Below, in pieces: positions 1-8,283 of a stretch of DNA of 55,369 nt (positions are counted from its first letter, which is position 1; every line of letters starts with the position of its first letter). The notes under the pieces were generated by a model that ran no database searches, was not told the DNA's origin, and worked only from the letters and a program-made list of their open reading frames with translations. The DNA is from Brevinematales bacterium (GTDB lineage Bacteria > Spirochaetota > Brevinematia > Brevinematales > GWF1-51-8). Made by a program: the position numbers and the translations under genes. The stretch covers positions 1 to 55,369 of the forward strand of contig JAGVBZ010000017.1 of assembly GCA_020059465.1 (NCBI GenBank), read 5' to 3'.

Positions 1-8
1 AGAAAAAA

Positions 9-31
9 CCCCTCGCGAACAATGCGGGGGG
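9..31 (-). terminator. Rho-independent terminator
   Basis: An 8-bp stem (9-16 with 24-31, one G-T pair) has a 7-nt loop and, read on the minus strand, is followed by six T. It would end leftward transcription from the gene at 178-750, although it lies about 150 bases beyond that stop codon. Confidence 0.6.
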
Positions 32-177
32 TTGATTTTAGGAAAGTTTTGTGACATACTATTTGCGACTTTTAGGACAAAAAAAATACGGGACAATACA
101 AAGCGTAAGCGGGAATATTATTTTTCCAGATTAAACATTATATTCTATTGTTTTTTTTGATATTTTATGAGTTATAA

Positions 178-750
178 TTATCTTTCCATTCTTCCAATAG
201 TAAGTTCTTTGAAAACATTTACTAAATTTAATATTTGCCCATACCCTCTCCCTTCCTCATAGTTAATAGCTTTTCTTTGACACGAGATTACATGCCATGA
301 GTTTCCTTCAAGTCTACTTATAAATAATGATAAATCAAACACATCCCATTCTTTTAATCCAGTTACCTTTGCAAATTTCTTTTCAACATATTCATAGTTT
401 GTTTCATATTTCGATTTTGGTCGATAATCATGATACTTTATTAAAAAATTGACTTTAAAAATATAAGAAATTGGAGTTTCATAATCTTCTATTTTATAAT
501 CTTTTATTAATAGACAGATTTTATCATCAAGGTCAATCAAACGTGCATTATCAAATATATTTCTCTCGCTAAATACCTTTTTTAACTCATCAAACCATTC
601 TACTACCCTATAATAGATTAATTCAAGTCGATACTTTTTTGTCTTTTTATAAGTATATTCCTTGATTCGTGGAATAAATAGAAGTATAGCAATAAAACCG
701 CCCAAACCACCAAGAATAGTAAAAACTAGTATAATAGTATTATTATCCAA
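178..750 (-). CDS. AT-rich hypothetical protein with one N-terminal membrane segment
   Basis: I do not recognise this 190-residue protein. Residues about 6-27 form a hydrophobic membrane anchor, followed by a basic stretch (YKKTKKYR), so the rest is probably cytoplasmic. The remainder is rich in Lys, Tyr, Glu and Ile with no motif I can name. The start is a TTG at 750 with an AGGA about eight bases upstream. The gene is clearly more AT-rich than the GC-rich DUF2207 gene beside it and is separated from it by a block of inverted repeats, which suggests horizontal acquisition. That it is a real gene rests on length, start site and the downstream terminator. Confidence 0.6.
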   Translation of the reverse strand: MDNNTIILVFTILGGLGGFIAILLFIPRIKEYTYKKTKKYRLELIYYRVVEWFDELKKVFSERNIFDNARLIDLDDKICLLIKDYKIEDYETPISYIFKVNFLIKYHDYRPKSKYETNYEYVEKKFAKVTGLKEWDVFDLSLFISRLEGNSWHVISCQRKAINYEEGRGYGQILNLVNVFKELTIGRMER

Positions 751-1080
751 TTATTACATCCTAAAATACATTATTATCATTATTAGTTTCATACAATAAA
801 CGAATATGTTTATAGAATATGATTTTCCTTTCTTTATCCCCCGCGCTTTAAAGCGATTTACGCTACGGTATAATCCGATCTGCCAAAGGCAGAGGGCACT
901 TGTCCGACGACTCCGCGACTTGTCCCCGAGTTCACGAGAGGGAGCGGGGAAGGAGTTGTGCCCGAATCGGATTATACTGCTCTTCTATTGAGCTTTATCT
1001 GCGGGGCAGGCGCTTGTCCCGCGCTCCTCGCGGGATTCTTTGTAGCTTTCTTTCTGGTGTCAGAAAGAAAGCGAAATCAC
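751..1080. other. Intergenic block with several inverted repeats
   Basis: No convincing gene is seen in these 330 bases; the short Arg-rich reading frames here look spurious. The first part is AT-rich and fits a promoter zone for the leftward gene at 178-750. From 841 the composition turns GC-rich, with a 12-bp inverted repeat (868-879 with 965-976), a short GC hairpin (1018-1034) and a perfect 12-bp hairpin just beyond the stop of the neighbouring gene. Confidence 0.6.
1045..1072 (-). terminator. Perfect 12-bp hairpin after DUF2207 gene
   Basis: Bases 1045-1056 pair perfectly with 1061-1072 around a 4-base loop, starting eight bases past the stop codon at 1081. On the minus strand only mixed sequence follows, not a T run, so it may act as a 3' mRNA stabiliser or be part of the repeat block rather than a classical terminator. 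Confidence 0.45.
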
Positions 1081-2805
1081 TTACCAGCTCCCGCCGCCGC
1101 CGCCGCCGAACCCTCCGCCCGACGAGCCTCCCCAACTCCCGCCGCCTCCGCTCCATCCGCCGCCGCTCGATCCTCCCGAGCTCTGTGACGGCGATGAGTA
1201 CGACGCATGACTGATGCTCCCGACACTGCTCTGAAGGCTATAGATAAACTGTGACGGGCGGAATCCCGCGCGTCCGTAGTCGTAACGGTACCAGTCGGGG
1301 GGCTGGTTCATCAGCCCGTCGAACATGTTGCCCCACCGCCCTGCCATCCCGAATATCATCGCATACGGGATCGTATCGTCGAAATAAGTCGGGAACTCGA
1401 CGCAAAGCCGCTGGATTTTATCTTTTTCCGCGCGGCGCATAAATTCCCGGAAGCCCTTGACTTTCTGGTACATATCGAGGCCCCTACCGGTCTTTTTAGG
1501 CATGATCGCCGCGAAAATGATGCTGTTCACAAAACTGAAGGCCGCGAAGATCAGGTGATTCACCGGGTCTTCGAACATGAATATCGCGCCGATGAAATAG
1601 AACAGGGACGCGACCGCGAGAAACGCGTACATCCCCCTCCACATATTCCCGGCGACCTCGAAAAACCCCTTCGAATTGAAGTGCGCGGTGTACTGGCTGT
1701 CAATCGTAGCCGCGTCCGTATAGAACGAGTCCTTCAAATCGTCGGTGTATACCCTGGGGACTTCATCGTTCGTGATATAATCGTAGAGCGATTCGAGAAG
1801 TTTCTTCTCGTATGTCCGGCAGGTGTTGTCGGGATTCCTTTTCTTTTCAATATATGTCTTGTTTTTTTCCTTCCCGATAATGATAAATCCCCTCCGCGCC
1901 AGATCGACAAGGGTCGGTGAAATATCGAACTTTTCATTCTGTAATAGAATGGAATTTGCCTCCGAAGGAGTGATTTCCTTCGGCGGGAAGAACTCGGTCA
2001 TGATAGTAACCTGCTTATCTTTACCCCATTTCGCCCAGATCAGGAACGAAACAATGAAGAAAAGCCCGCTGACAATGAACGGCCAGTACCGTTTGAGGAA
2101 TTTCATAAATAGCTGCCATTGGCTGAGAGCGATAAAACCCTTCTTCAAACGTACCTGAAATGTAATCCCCTCGTAGGGGGATAACGAGTATGGGTGATTG
2201 TATACGAGTTTCTGCCCGATAAATTCGGCCTCAGCCTCGCGCCCACTCTCCCCCCCGAGGGCGCTGCCGGTCACACCGTAATAGATTCGGTAATCCACAT
2301 TCTCGAGATCCTTCACTTTATCGGGGAATACAACCGTAAACGACGAGGATTTAATCTTCACCCGCCACTCGTTTCCCGTGACATTCCAGTAGAGTTCGTC
2401 ATATTCCTTATTCTCGGTGATAAACGCCCCGTCTACGGTATAACGGATAACATATTCCACATCGTCCGAAACATATTTCCCCTTTGTGCCGAGGCGGATT
2501 TTCATATAATTCCCCTCGGTTGTAATAAAGGTTTCCTTATTTGCGGAGACCCCGCTGATATCGAGATTCCACGGATAGGTCTGCCATTCCCCGTTGATCT
2601 GTACCTGTGAGTCGCCCTTGTATGGGATTTCACGGTAAATCCCCTGTTTCGATTCGGTAAAATTAACGAGGATTTTTTCCTGCACATCTATCGTACCGTT
2701 GTCGTGCACATCTATCGTGACGTCAAACTTCTTAATTGTAAATCCCTCGCCCGCATAAAGGAACACGGGGAAAAACAACACCGCAAACAGTAATAATTTT
2801 TTCAT
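1081..2805 (-). CDS. DUF2207 domain membrane protein with glycine-rich tail
   Basis: Full-length DUF2207 protein of 574 residues. A signal peptide (about 1-18) is followed by the extracytoplasmic DUF2207 domain (about 22-230), a membrane segment near 240-260, a cytoplasmic part containing a winged-helix-like stretch (LVDLARRGFIII), two more hydrophobic segments near 400-445, and a Gly/Ser/Trp-rich C-terminus of about 40 residues. This order and the GGGGGGSW-type end are typical of the family, whose biochemical role is unknown. A good ribosome site (AAGGAG) precedes the ATG. It is the last gene of a leftward run of three DUF2207 paralogues separated by only 15-19 bases, so they are probably co-transcribed and may work together at the membrane. 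Confidence 0.9.
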   Translation of the reverse strand: MKKLLLFAVLFFPVFLYAGEGFTIKKFDVTIDVHDNGTIDVQEKILVNFTESKQGIYREIPYKGDSQVQINGEWQTYPWNLDISGVSANKETFITTEGNYMKIRLGTKGKYVSDDVEYVIRYTVDGAFITENKEYDELYWNVTGNEWRVKIKSSSFTVVFPDKVKDLENVDYRIYYGVTGSALGGESGREAEAEFIGQKLVYNHPYSLSPYEGITFQVRLKKGFIALSQWQLFMKFLKRYWPFIVSGLFFIVSFLIWAKWGKDKQVTIMTEFFPPKEITPSEANSILLQNEKFDISPTLVDLARRGFIIIGKEKNKTYIEKKRNPDNTCRTYEKKLLESLYDYITNDEVPRVYTDDLKDSFYTDAATIDSQYTAHFNSKGFFEVAGNMWRGMYAFLAVASLFYFIGAIFMFEDPVNHLIFAAFSFVNSIIFAAIMPKKTGRGLDMYQKVKGFREFMRRAEKDKIQRLCVEFPTYFDDTIPYAMIFGMAGRWGNMFDGLMNQPPDWYRYDYGRAGFRPSQFIYSLQSSVGSISHASYSSPSQSSGGSSGGGWSGGGGSWGGSSGGGFGGGGGGSW

Positions 2806-2824
2806 ATCCGCTCCTTGCTTATTT

Positions 2825-3502
2825 CTATTTCTGTATGTTTATATATCCTTTTTTGAACTTGATATAGACCGTGATTCCTTCATACGGGTTCAGTTTTACA
2901 GGATGGACATAGACTGCCTTATTTTCATACGGGTCGATGATCCATTGGGCGGTCTTGTCGCTTCCTTTTTTCCCGTAATATATCCGGTAATCAATATTTT
3001 TTCCGGAGCCGGCATTTTCGGGAAAAATGATTTCAAATCCAGCATGATCGATATCTACCGCCCACTCCACCCCGATAATATTATAGTAAAGTTCATCATA
3101 CGACTCATTCTCAGTCATAAACGCGCCGTAAACCGTATAGCTGAAATCGTACTCGACGTCCCCGAATACCGTGACATTTGTGTTTCCCTTGCGAATATAG
3201 CACTCATTATTGGTAACCCATGTTATCATTTCCTGATTTGCGGAAATATTCGAGATAGCCAGTTTCGTCGGAAGGGCGACACCCCTTCCGATTACTTTTT
3301 CTGTATAGCCGCCCCCTAACGGGATGTTCCGGTAAATCCCATGCTTTTTCTCATAAAAGTCCGCGATAATTTTCTCGTTAATATCCAACACCCCGTTTTG
3401 CGATATACTAATCGTCACATGATATTTTTCGATATTAAAACCTGCGCCGGTTTTTTGAATTGCGGATAATAGAAAAAAGAGCAGAATTACAGGGGTTTTC
3501 AT
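2825..3502 (-). CDS. Secreted protein, DUF2207 N-terminal domain only
   Basis: This 225-residue protein has a signal peptide (about 1-20) and then a single copy of the extracytoplasmic DUF2207 domain. Conserved landmarks shared with its neighbours are the F-I-K-Y-V-T start of the domain, the HGIYRNIPLGG motif and the MTENESYDELYYN motif. It stops where the full-length paralogue enters its first membrane segment, so it is probably periplasmic or secreted. A GAGG ribosome site lies before the ATG. It is the middle gene of the triad. Either it was duplicated and trimmed or the triad forms a multi-subunit complex; the sequence does not decide. Confidence 0.85.
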   Translation of the reverse strand: MKTPVILLFFLLSAIQKTGAGFNIEKYHVTISISQNGVLDINEKIIADFYEKKHGIYRNIPLGGGYTEKVIGRGVALPTKLAISNISANQEMITWVTNNECYIRKGNTNVTVFGDVEYDFSYTVYGAFMTENESYDELYYNIIGVEWAVDIDHAGFEIIFPENAGSGKNIDYRIYYGKKGSDKTAQWIIDPYENKAVYVHPVKLNPYEGITVYIKFKKGYINIQK

Positions 3503-3517
3503 TGCATCCTCTTTGAC

Positions 3518-4210
3518 TTATATATTCTTTATCATTCCTTTTTTCCACTTGAGAAAGAGCAGTATCTTACCGAGGGGTTCTACGGGAATAACATGATGAT
3601 AGACCAATTCGTTCCCGATTAAACTACCCTTCGTTTCCTTAATTTTTTTATTCTCGATATAGAGAATTGCATGCTTTTCGATTGTCGACGCCGTCTGTAC
3701 CGCCGGGAGAATAACCGTGAGATTCACTTTTTCAATACTGACCGGCCATTTATCCCCGAACAGGCTCCAGATCAGCTCGTCGTAATCGTCGTTCCCGAAG
3801 TTGATCGCGCCCTTTACGCAGTATGTCAATAGGAATTCTTTCTCGTTTCCGGGGTTTTCATGCATCAGGCTGAGTAAACGGATATAGAGGGTATTCATGT
3901 AAATATATTTTTTTATATTATCAGACGAAGCGATTTTATCTATTTTCAGGCTCCAGGGGAAATTAATATCGCTGCCGTTGATAAACGTCCTCCATTCGCC
4001 CGCAAGCGGTATCAATCTGAAAAATCCGTGATATGACTGAAAGAACCCTACGCGGTATTTTTCCGTGACAAGAAGCGACCCGTTAGTTTGAACATCGATA
4101 ATCACGTCATACTGCTTAATAACAAATCCTGCCGAGGTTGTCTCGGCGGATTCACCGTAGAACGGTAGAACGAAACAACAGATAAGAACGAGAACACGGA
4201 TAAATATCAC
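3518..4210 (-). CDS. Secreted protein, DUF2207 N-terminal domain only
   Basis: First gene of the DUF2207 triad, 230 residues, starting at a GTG with a GGGGGAA ribosome site about seven bases upstream. An N-terminal signal peptide (residues 1-20) precedes a DUF2207 domain with the family motifs YHGFFRLIPLAG and DDYDELIWS. It lacks the membrane and C-terminal parts of the full-length paralogue at 1081-2805. It is the most diverged of the three. It probably carries the promoter for all three genes, sharing a divergent intergenic region with the pseudopilin cluster. Confidence 0.85.
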   Translation of the reverse strand: MIFIRVLVLICCFVLPFYGESAETTSAGFVIKQYDVIIDVQTNGSLLVTEKYRVGFFQSYHGFFRLIPLAGEWRTFINGSDINFPWSLKIDKIASSDNIKKYIYMNTLYIRLLSLMHENPGNEKEFLLTYCVKGAINFGNDDYDELIWSLFGDKWPVSIEKVNLTVILPAVQTASTIEKHAILYIENKKIKETKGSLIGNELVYHHVIPVEPLGKILLFLKWKKGMIKNI

Positions 4211-4229
4211 GGTTTTCCCCCGATTTTCT

Positions 4230-4258
4230 ATTTTCCTCTATTTAAGCGGATTTGTCAA
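4230..4258 (-). promoter_or_regulatory. Predicted sigma70-type promoter of DUF2207 triad
   Basis: On the minus strand a TTGACA (4253-4258) is separated by 17 bases from GAAAAT (4230-4235). The start codon of the first triad gene lies about 20 bases downstream. The -10 box is weak. Confidence 0.4.
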
Positions 4259-4309
4259 TATAAAATTCTTATAATTGAAAAAATAGGTAGAATTTTTCTG
4301 AAATTGTAT

Positions 4310-4315
4310 TATAAT
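4310..4315 (+). promoter_or_regulatory. Candidate -10 box for pseudopilin cluster
   Basis: A perfect TATAAT lies about 30 bases before the first pseudopilin start codon. No good -35 hexamer is seen at the right distance. Confidence 0.35.
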
Positions 4316-4345
4316 ATTAGTGAAAAGAGTTTTGTGGAGGAGTCT

Positions 4346-4735
4346 ATGAAAAAACAAGAATCTTCGCCCCGCTTGGAGGCATTTACACTTTTAGAGATGC
4401 TGATCGTGTTAACCATTATCGGTATTCTCATGGCTGTCGGTATGGTGTCGTATGGAAGGATGCAGGAAATGACCAATAAGAAAAATGTCGAGATTGAGAT
4501 GAAGAATATCAATGTCGCGATAGTCACTTATAAGTCAGATTTCGGGTCGCCGCCGCAGACAGTAGAAGAATTATACCGCGCGAATATCATTCAGAAAGAA
4601 TTATTATCCGACATATGGGGCACAGATTACCTGCTGGAATATCAGCCGGGAAGTTATTCCGTAAAAATTATTTCAGCCGGCCCGGATAAAAAGTTCAAAA
4701 CACAGGACGACATAGTAAGTGAAGGAAACATCTAA
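4346..4735 (+). CDS. gspG: Type II secretion-like major pseudopilin (GspG family)
   Basis: I place the start at the ATG at 4346, which has TGGAGG five bases upstream, giving 129 residues; a longer reading frame from 4304 has no ribosome site. The N-terminus is a class III signal: a short charged leader, then AFTLLEMLIV and a hydrophobic helix, with the family Glu at +5. Position -1 is Ala rather than the usual Gly. The C-terminus (GPDKKFKTQDDI) resembles the calcium-binding loop of GspG. It heads a six-gene cluster and would form the pseudopilus shaft or a thin pilus. The next gene overlaps its 3' end by 17 bases. Confidence 0.8.
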   Translation: MKKQESSPRLEAFTLLEMLIVLTIIGILMAVGMVSYGRMQEMTNKKNVEIEMKNINVAIVTYKSDFGSPPQTVEELYRANIIQKELLSDIWGTDYLLEYQPGSYSVKIISAGPDKKFKTQDDIVSEGNI

Positions 4736-5183
4736 ACGGAAGCGCTTCAGGGGCTTTACACTTATCGAGACGCTGATCTCTTTATCCATAATTTCCGTAA
4801 CCATTCTTACGGTATTATCGATATATGCAAATATGTCCTCGTTGATCCAGTATGACCGGACCACCGAAAACGCAGTAAGCCAGGCGAATAATTATCTGGC
4901 TCAGATATATCTCGCATCCAATCTGAGGACAGCGCTGTTCGATAATGGCGAATTGTCGAACCTTTACTTTACGCAGGCATTCCCGGTTAAGTTCCGTGCA
5001 AAGGAAATCAAGATCGATGAAAACATTACTATGCTTGTTAATAAAAAGGTCGAGCGTCTCAATCCCCTATTGGTCTATGTCGGAATCGAGATGCTGATTA
5101 AACGGTCGGGAACGAATGTGAAACCCAAGTCGTACTGGGTAGAAACCACTTTTTCGGAAGTATATATGGATAGGATCAAATGA
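4719..5183 (+). CDS. Minor pseudopilin (GspI/GspH-like)
   Basis: The 154-residue protein starts at a GTG inside the end of the preceding pseudopilin gene. A basic leader is cut after Gly in RFRGFTLIETLIS, followed by a membrane helix of about 20 residues, which marks a prepilin-peptidase substrate. The rest is a small soluble domain without motifs I can assign. Position in the order G-I-J suggests a minor pseudopilin that caps or initiates the filament. The stop overlaps the next start by four bases (ATGA), so translation is coupled. GspI versus GspH cannot be separated by eye. Confidence 0.75.
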   Translation: MKETSKRKRFRGFTLIETLISLSIISVTILTVLSIYANMSSLIQYDRTTENAVSQANNYLAQIYLASNLRTALFDNGELSNLYFTQAFPVKFRAKEIKIDENITMLVNKKVERLNPLLVYVGIEMLIKRSGTNVKPKSYWVETTFSEVYMDRIK

Positions 5184-5650
5184 TGCCCCGCAGACGAAAG
5201 GCGTTTACATTAATCGAGATGCTGGTCACTCTGACGGTATTCTCATTGTCGATGATCACGATTGTCAATCTTCTGTCGAGCAGCATAAAAATAATGGATA
5301 GGATCACAGGGGGAGATAATTCTAAAACCTCGGCGGTGATATTGACAAAACTACTTGATAATACTTTTAAAAACTCTTATAATATCAAGAACATGACGAA
5401 TGGGATATTTTTAATCGATACATTCGATAATAAGACCCTTCAGTTAGTACTGAAGGAAAAGGTCGTGTTTTACGCGGATTATAACGACGGTAAGCTGATG
5501 AATACCCGACTCTTTAAAATCGACAGCGCGAAAAGCATAAAAGGCGAGGTTGTCGCATCCGGCGGGAAAAAAGGTTTCCGGCTTACCATCGAGTTCGAAT
5601 ATGGAAAGATTATTCGATTATTTGTATTAGGATATAAAAAGAAACTGTAG
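5180..5650 (+). CDS. Minor pseudopilin (GspJ-like)
   Basis: The 156-residue protein has a prepilin leader ending in KAFTLIEMLVTLTVF, with Ala instead of Gly at the cleavage position, and one membrane helix. The remaining 110 residues are soluble and beta-rich in appearance, compatible with GspJ, which is longer than GspI. It follows the other two pseudopilins and precedes the assembly-platform genes. Assignment to GspJ is from gene order and size; the prepilin-like nature itself is clear. Confidence 0.75.
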   Translation: MMPRRRKAFTLIEMLVTLTVFSLSMITIVNLLSSSIKIMDRITGGDNSKTSAVILTKLLDNTFKNSYNIKNMTNGIFLIDTFDNKTLQLVLKEKVVFYADYNDGKLMNTRLFKIDSAKSIKGEVVASGGKKGFRLTIEFEYGKIIRLFVLGYKKKL

Positions 5651-5658
5651 GAAATCTT

Positions 5659-7131
5659 ATGCTGAGTAAGCTAATTCGGATGGTTTTAGAATACCTGGGC
5701 ATTCTGAAAGTTATTATCGATATCGGTAACGAAGAAATCCGCATTATCGAAGCGGTTAAATTTCTTGTCTACTTCCGTATCATTTCGATAAAAAGCGAAA
5801 AAGTGTACGATGTCGATCAATTTTCGTTTATCATCGAGAGATTCCTCGAAAAGAATACGACGCATAAAATCCGCAGAATCAATCTGACCCTTTCCAGCAC
5901 CTCGATCATCCCGTTATTCTTCTCGTTCCCCGGCATACCGAAGAGCAAGATAGAATCCGCAGTTCTTTGGGAGATCGAACGCAATATTCCCCTACCCTTG
6001 GAGGAGGCCTATTTCTCGTATAAGACAATCTCCGAGGTGATGGAGGACGGAAAAAAAGTCTGGAATATCATGGCAGTAATCGCGAAAAAGGACGAAATAG
6101 AAAAATATCTTACTACGTTCCGCGGACTCGGAATCATTGTGGAAGATATCTCCTATCTCCCGATTAATATTCTGAGCGCAATTAAACTCGGCGGCAGCGA
6201 GAATGCGGTCGGGTATGTATATATTTGCGACCATTCCATAGAACTGCTCATTATTTTAAAAAACAAAATCATTAACTTCGCGCATTATATCGGCGACTTC
6301 CAGAATATCAACCAAATCACTCTCAGGAATATTGTCGAATACTATGCTTCGTTTATTAAAAAGCGTATCGCGTTTCTCGAGCGCATCATTGTCATATCCA
6401 AACATGAAATGGTGAGCGCCGATATCAGCGAATCGCTTTTCGATTCGTTGAATATCCTCACCCTTCCCGCGACACACGACGATTTCCTTTCGATCTTCGA
6501 TAAGGCGACCTACGATAAATCCATCTATGACCTCATCGGATTTGCGAACCAGAGCTACCTCAACCTTCAGATCAGTAACCAGAATATTCGGAATATGCAT
6601 ATCAGGGATGTCGCGCTTCGTATCGCCTTTCTTATTTTCCTTGTACTCGATTTTTTCTCGATCGCGCTTTTTCCCGCGATGATAATTTCGCAGCAGAGTT
6701 TTAATCTCATTAAGATCGCAAAGGAATCGACCATACCGATCAACGAGATTCCCGACCCTCAGGTACGCGAGATGGCGGAGAAACTGAAGGATGTCCAGGA
6801 ACTGAAGATGATGAAGGATAAACATGCCGATCTGGTTCGAAAGATCAACACGATCAAGTCTACGGGAATCGTATCCTCTTCCCTCAAGGTCGTACTTCAC
6901 GAGTTTTGCCGGAAAATTCCCGGCGAGGTTTGGATGAAAAAGCTTTCCATGCAGAATAACACCGGGGAAATTTCCGGGTATTCTTTAACCAGCGAGGGAT
7001 TGGAAAACTTTATTTTCGCGCTGGTTAATTCGCATGTGGTTCAAAAAGTGGTTCTGAAATCCGCTGACCTGATCAAAACAAAAAGCAATACGTTGATAAA
7101 GTTCGTAATCACATTCGGAGCACATCCATGA
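5659..7131 (+). CDS. PilM/GspL-like and PilN-like fusion, pilus assembly platform protein
   Basis: The 490-residue protein begins with an actin-like PilM/GspL cytoplasmic domain: VIIDIGNEEIRIIEA near residue 18 and the typical AVLWEIERNIPLPLEEA near residue 106. After about 305 residues comes one membrane helix (about 325-345), then a coiled region and a PilN-like periplasmic domain to the end. In type IV pili PilM and PilN are usually two proteins; joined like this they match the layout of GspL. It should link a cytoplasmic ATPase to the pseudopilus, but no such ATPase lies in this window. AGGAAATCTT precedes the ATG, and the stop overlaps the next gene by four bases. Confidence 0.75.
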   Translation: MLSKLIRMVLEYLGILKVIIDIGNEEIRIIEAVKFLVYFRIISIKSEKVYDVDQFSFIIERFLEKNTTHKIRRINLTLSSTSIIPLFFSFPGIPKSKIESAVLWEIERNIPLPLEEAYFSYKTISEVMEDGKKVWNIMAVIAKKDEIEKYLTTFRGLGIIVEDISYLPINILSAIKLGGSENAVGYVYICDHSIELLIILKNKIINFAHYIGDFQNINQITLRNIVEYYASFIKKRIAFLERIIVISKHEMVSADISESLFDSLNILTLPATHDDFLSIFDKATYDKSIYDLIGFANQSYLNLQISNQNIRNMHIRDVALRIAFLIFLVLDFFSIALFPAMIISQQSFNLIKIAKESTIPINEIPDPQVREMAEKLKDVQELKMMKDKHADLVRKINTIKSTGIVSSSLKVVLHEFCRKIPGEVWMKKLSMQNNTGEISGYSLTSEGLENFIFALVNSHVVQKVVLKSADLIKTKSNTLIKFVITFGAHP

Positions 7132-7628
7132 AACGAATAAATATTCCGTTTATTATCATATTGCTTTCTTCGGTTTGGCTTGTGTTTTTTATTTATAATT
7201 TCATCAATTACCAGACCGTCAACACAGAGCTGATGGAGCTTCAGGTAATTATCAATGATGTCGAGAACAAGAATTACTACGAGAAATCTCTCCAGAGCCT
7301 TCAGATCGAGTATGATAGCCTTGGGCAGAGCGGTTATGTAAAAAAGAGTTCCTCTGAATTTATCGCGACATTACCAAAAATAGCCGAAATGACCGGCATA
7401 CAAAAATTGAATATTAATAATAAGGGCGTACGGGTCGAGCAGGAATACGAGGTCACCGAGCTTGCTCTGACAGCCGTATCCTCGTTCCCGAACATCGCCA
7501 ACTTTATCGATGCGCTTGAAATGTCGGGGTTCCCGATCCAGATATCCAAGACTGAAATGGATTATGCGAATAACAATCTGAACACGACGCTTGAAGTGCG
7601 GGTTTTTAAAAAAATCATAGAGGAATGA
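7128..7628 (+). CDS. PilO/GspM-like inner-membrane protein
   Basis: The 166-residue protein has one N-terminal membrane helix (about 7-26), a predicted coiled coil (about 30-65, ELMELQVIINDVENK) and a small periplasmic domain that is probably ferredoxin-like. This is the standard design of PilO and GspM, partners of PilN and GspL in the alignment complex. Its start overlaps the stop of the PilM/N fusion, and the next gene begins one base after its stop. Sequence identity to named families is low by eye, so the call leans on topology and neighbours. Confidence 0.7.
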   Translation: MKRINIPFIIILLSSVWLVFFIYNFINYQTVNTELMELQVIINDVENKNYYEKSLQSLQIEYDSLGQSGYVKKSSSEFIATLPKIAEMTGIQKLNINNKGVRVEQEYEVTELALTAVSSFPNIANFIDALEMSGFPIQISKTEMDYANNNLNTTLEVRVFKKIIEE

Positions 7629-7629
7629 T

Positions 7630-8283
7630 ATGGATGAGAAGCAGAAACGATTACTGACTATCGTCCTGTTCTTAGTCAACATAATCGTATGGATCATTTT
7701 CATCGTACCGAATATCAGTTCGGTCAGCCAGGCAATTATTTCCCCGGAATCGGCGAATGTCTCGATCACTCCGATAGATTCATCGTCGTACAAAAAAGAA
7801 TCGCTGGGGCATATAAATTTCCATTCTCTTAGGGATCCGTTTACTCTCCCCGGCGGTATACCGAAGGGTATCGGTTTCGATAATAAGGCAGCGTCTTCAA
7901 AAGAGAGCGCCAAGCCCGGCGCAGTCAAATCCCAAGCCGGAATCACGCCTCCCGGTTATCCCCCTCAGCAGGGTACGGTACAGAATAATTTTATTTCGCG
8001 CTTCAAGCTGAAGGGAATATCGCAGATCAACGATAAATATGTTGCGACTCTTGAGGAATCATCTCACTACGGCTCGTCTGAAAATTCCGCGCCTTATTCC
8101 TACAAATGGGACGCCTCCGCATATCAGCAGAGTTCCGGGAAAAGCTACACAGTAAAAGAGGGGGATGAGGTTTTAGGCGAACGGGTGGTGCGTATCGGCG
8201 CGGATTTCGTGATTATGACTAAAAATAAAATGTACTACAAGATTACTTTTTCAGGCGGGTATTCCATCAGCGACCTGAAGTAG
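7630..8283 (+). CDS. PilP/GspC-like periplasmic link protein
   Basis: The 217-residue protein has an N-terminal membrane helix (about 8-27), a stretch with LRDPFTLPGG resembling the RDPF motif of PilP, a Pro/Gln-rich linker (about 100-120) and a C-terminal beta domain (about 125-217) like the HR domain of PilP/GspC that contacts the secretin. It is the last gene of the cluster. Its end overlaps the convergent birA gene by 17 bases, leaving no room for a terminator between them. Confidence 0.65.
   Translation: MDEKQKRLLTIVLFLVNIIVWIIFIVPNISSVSQAIISPESANVSITPIDSSSYKKESLGHINFHSLRDPFTLPGGIPKGIGFDNKAASSKESAKPGAVKSQAGITPPGYPPQQGTVQNNFISRFKLKGISQINDKYVATLEESSHYGSSENSAPYSYKWDASAYQQSSGKSYTVKEGDEVLGERVVRIGADFVIMTKNKMYYKITFSGGYSISDLK

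Noticed and set aside
806-1214. Short Arg/Ala-rich frames over the repeat block and DUF2207 tail
   Set aside because: They follow from GC-rich repeats and from the antisense of Gly codons; none has a ribosome site.
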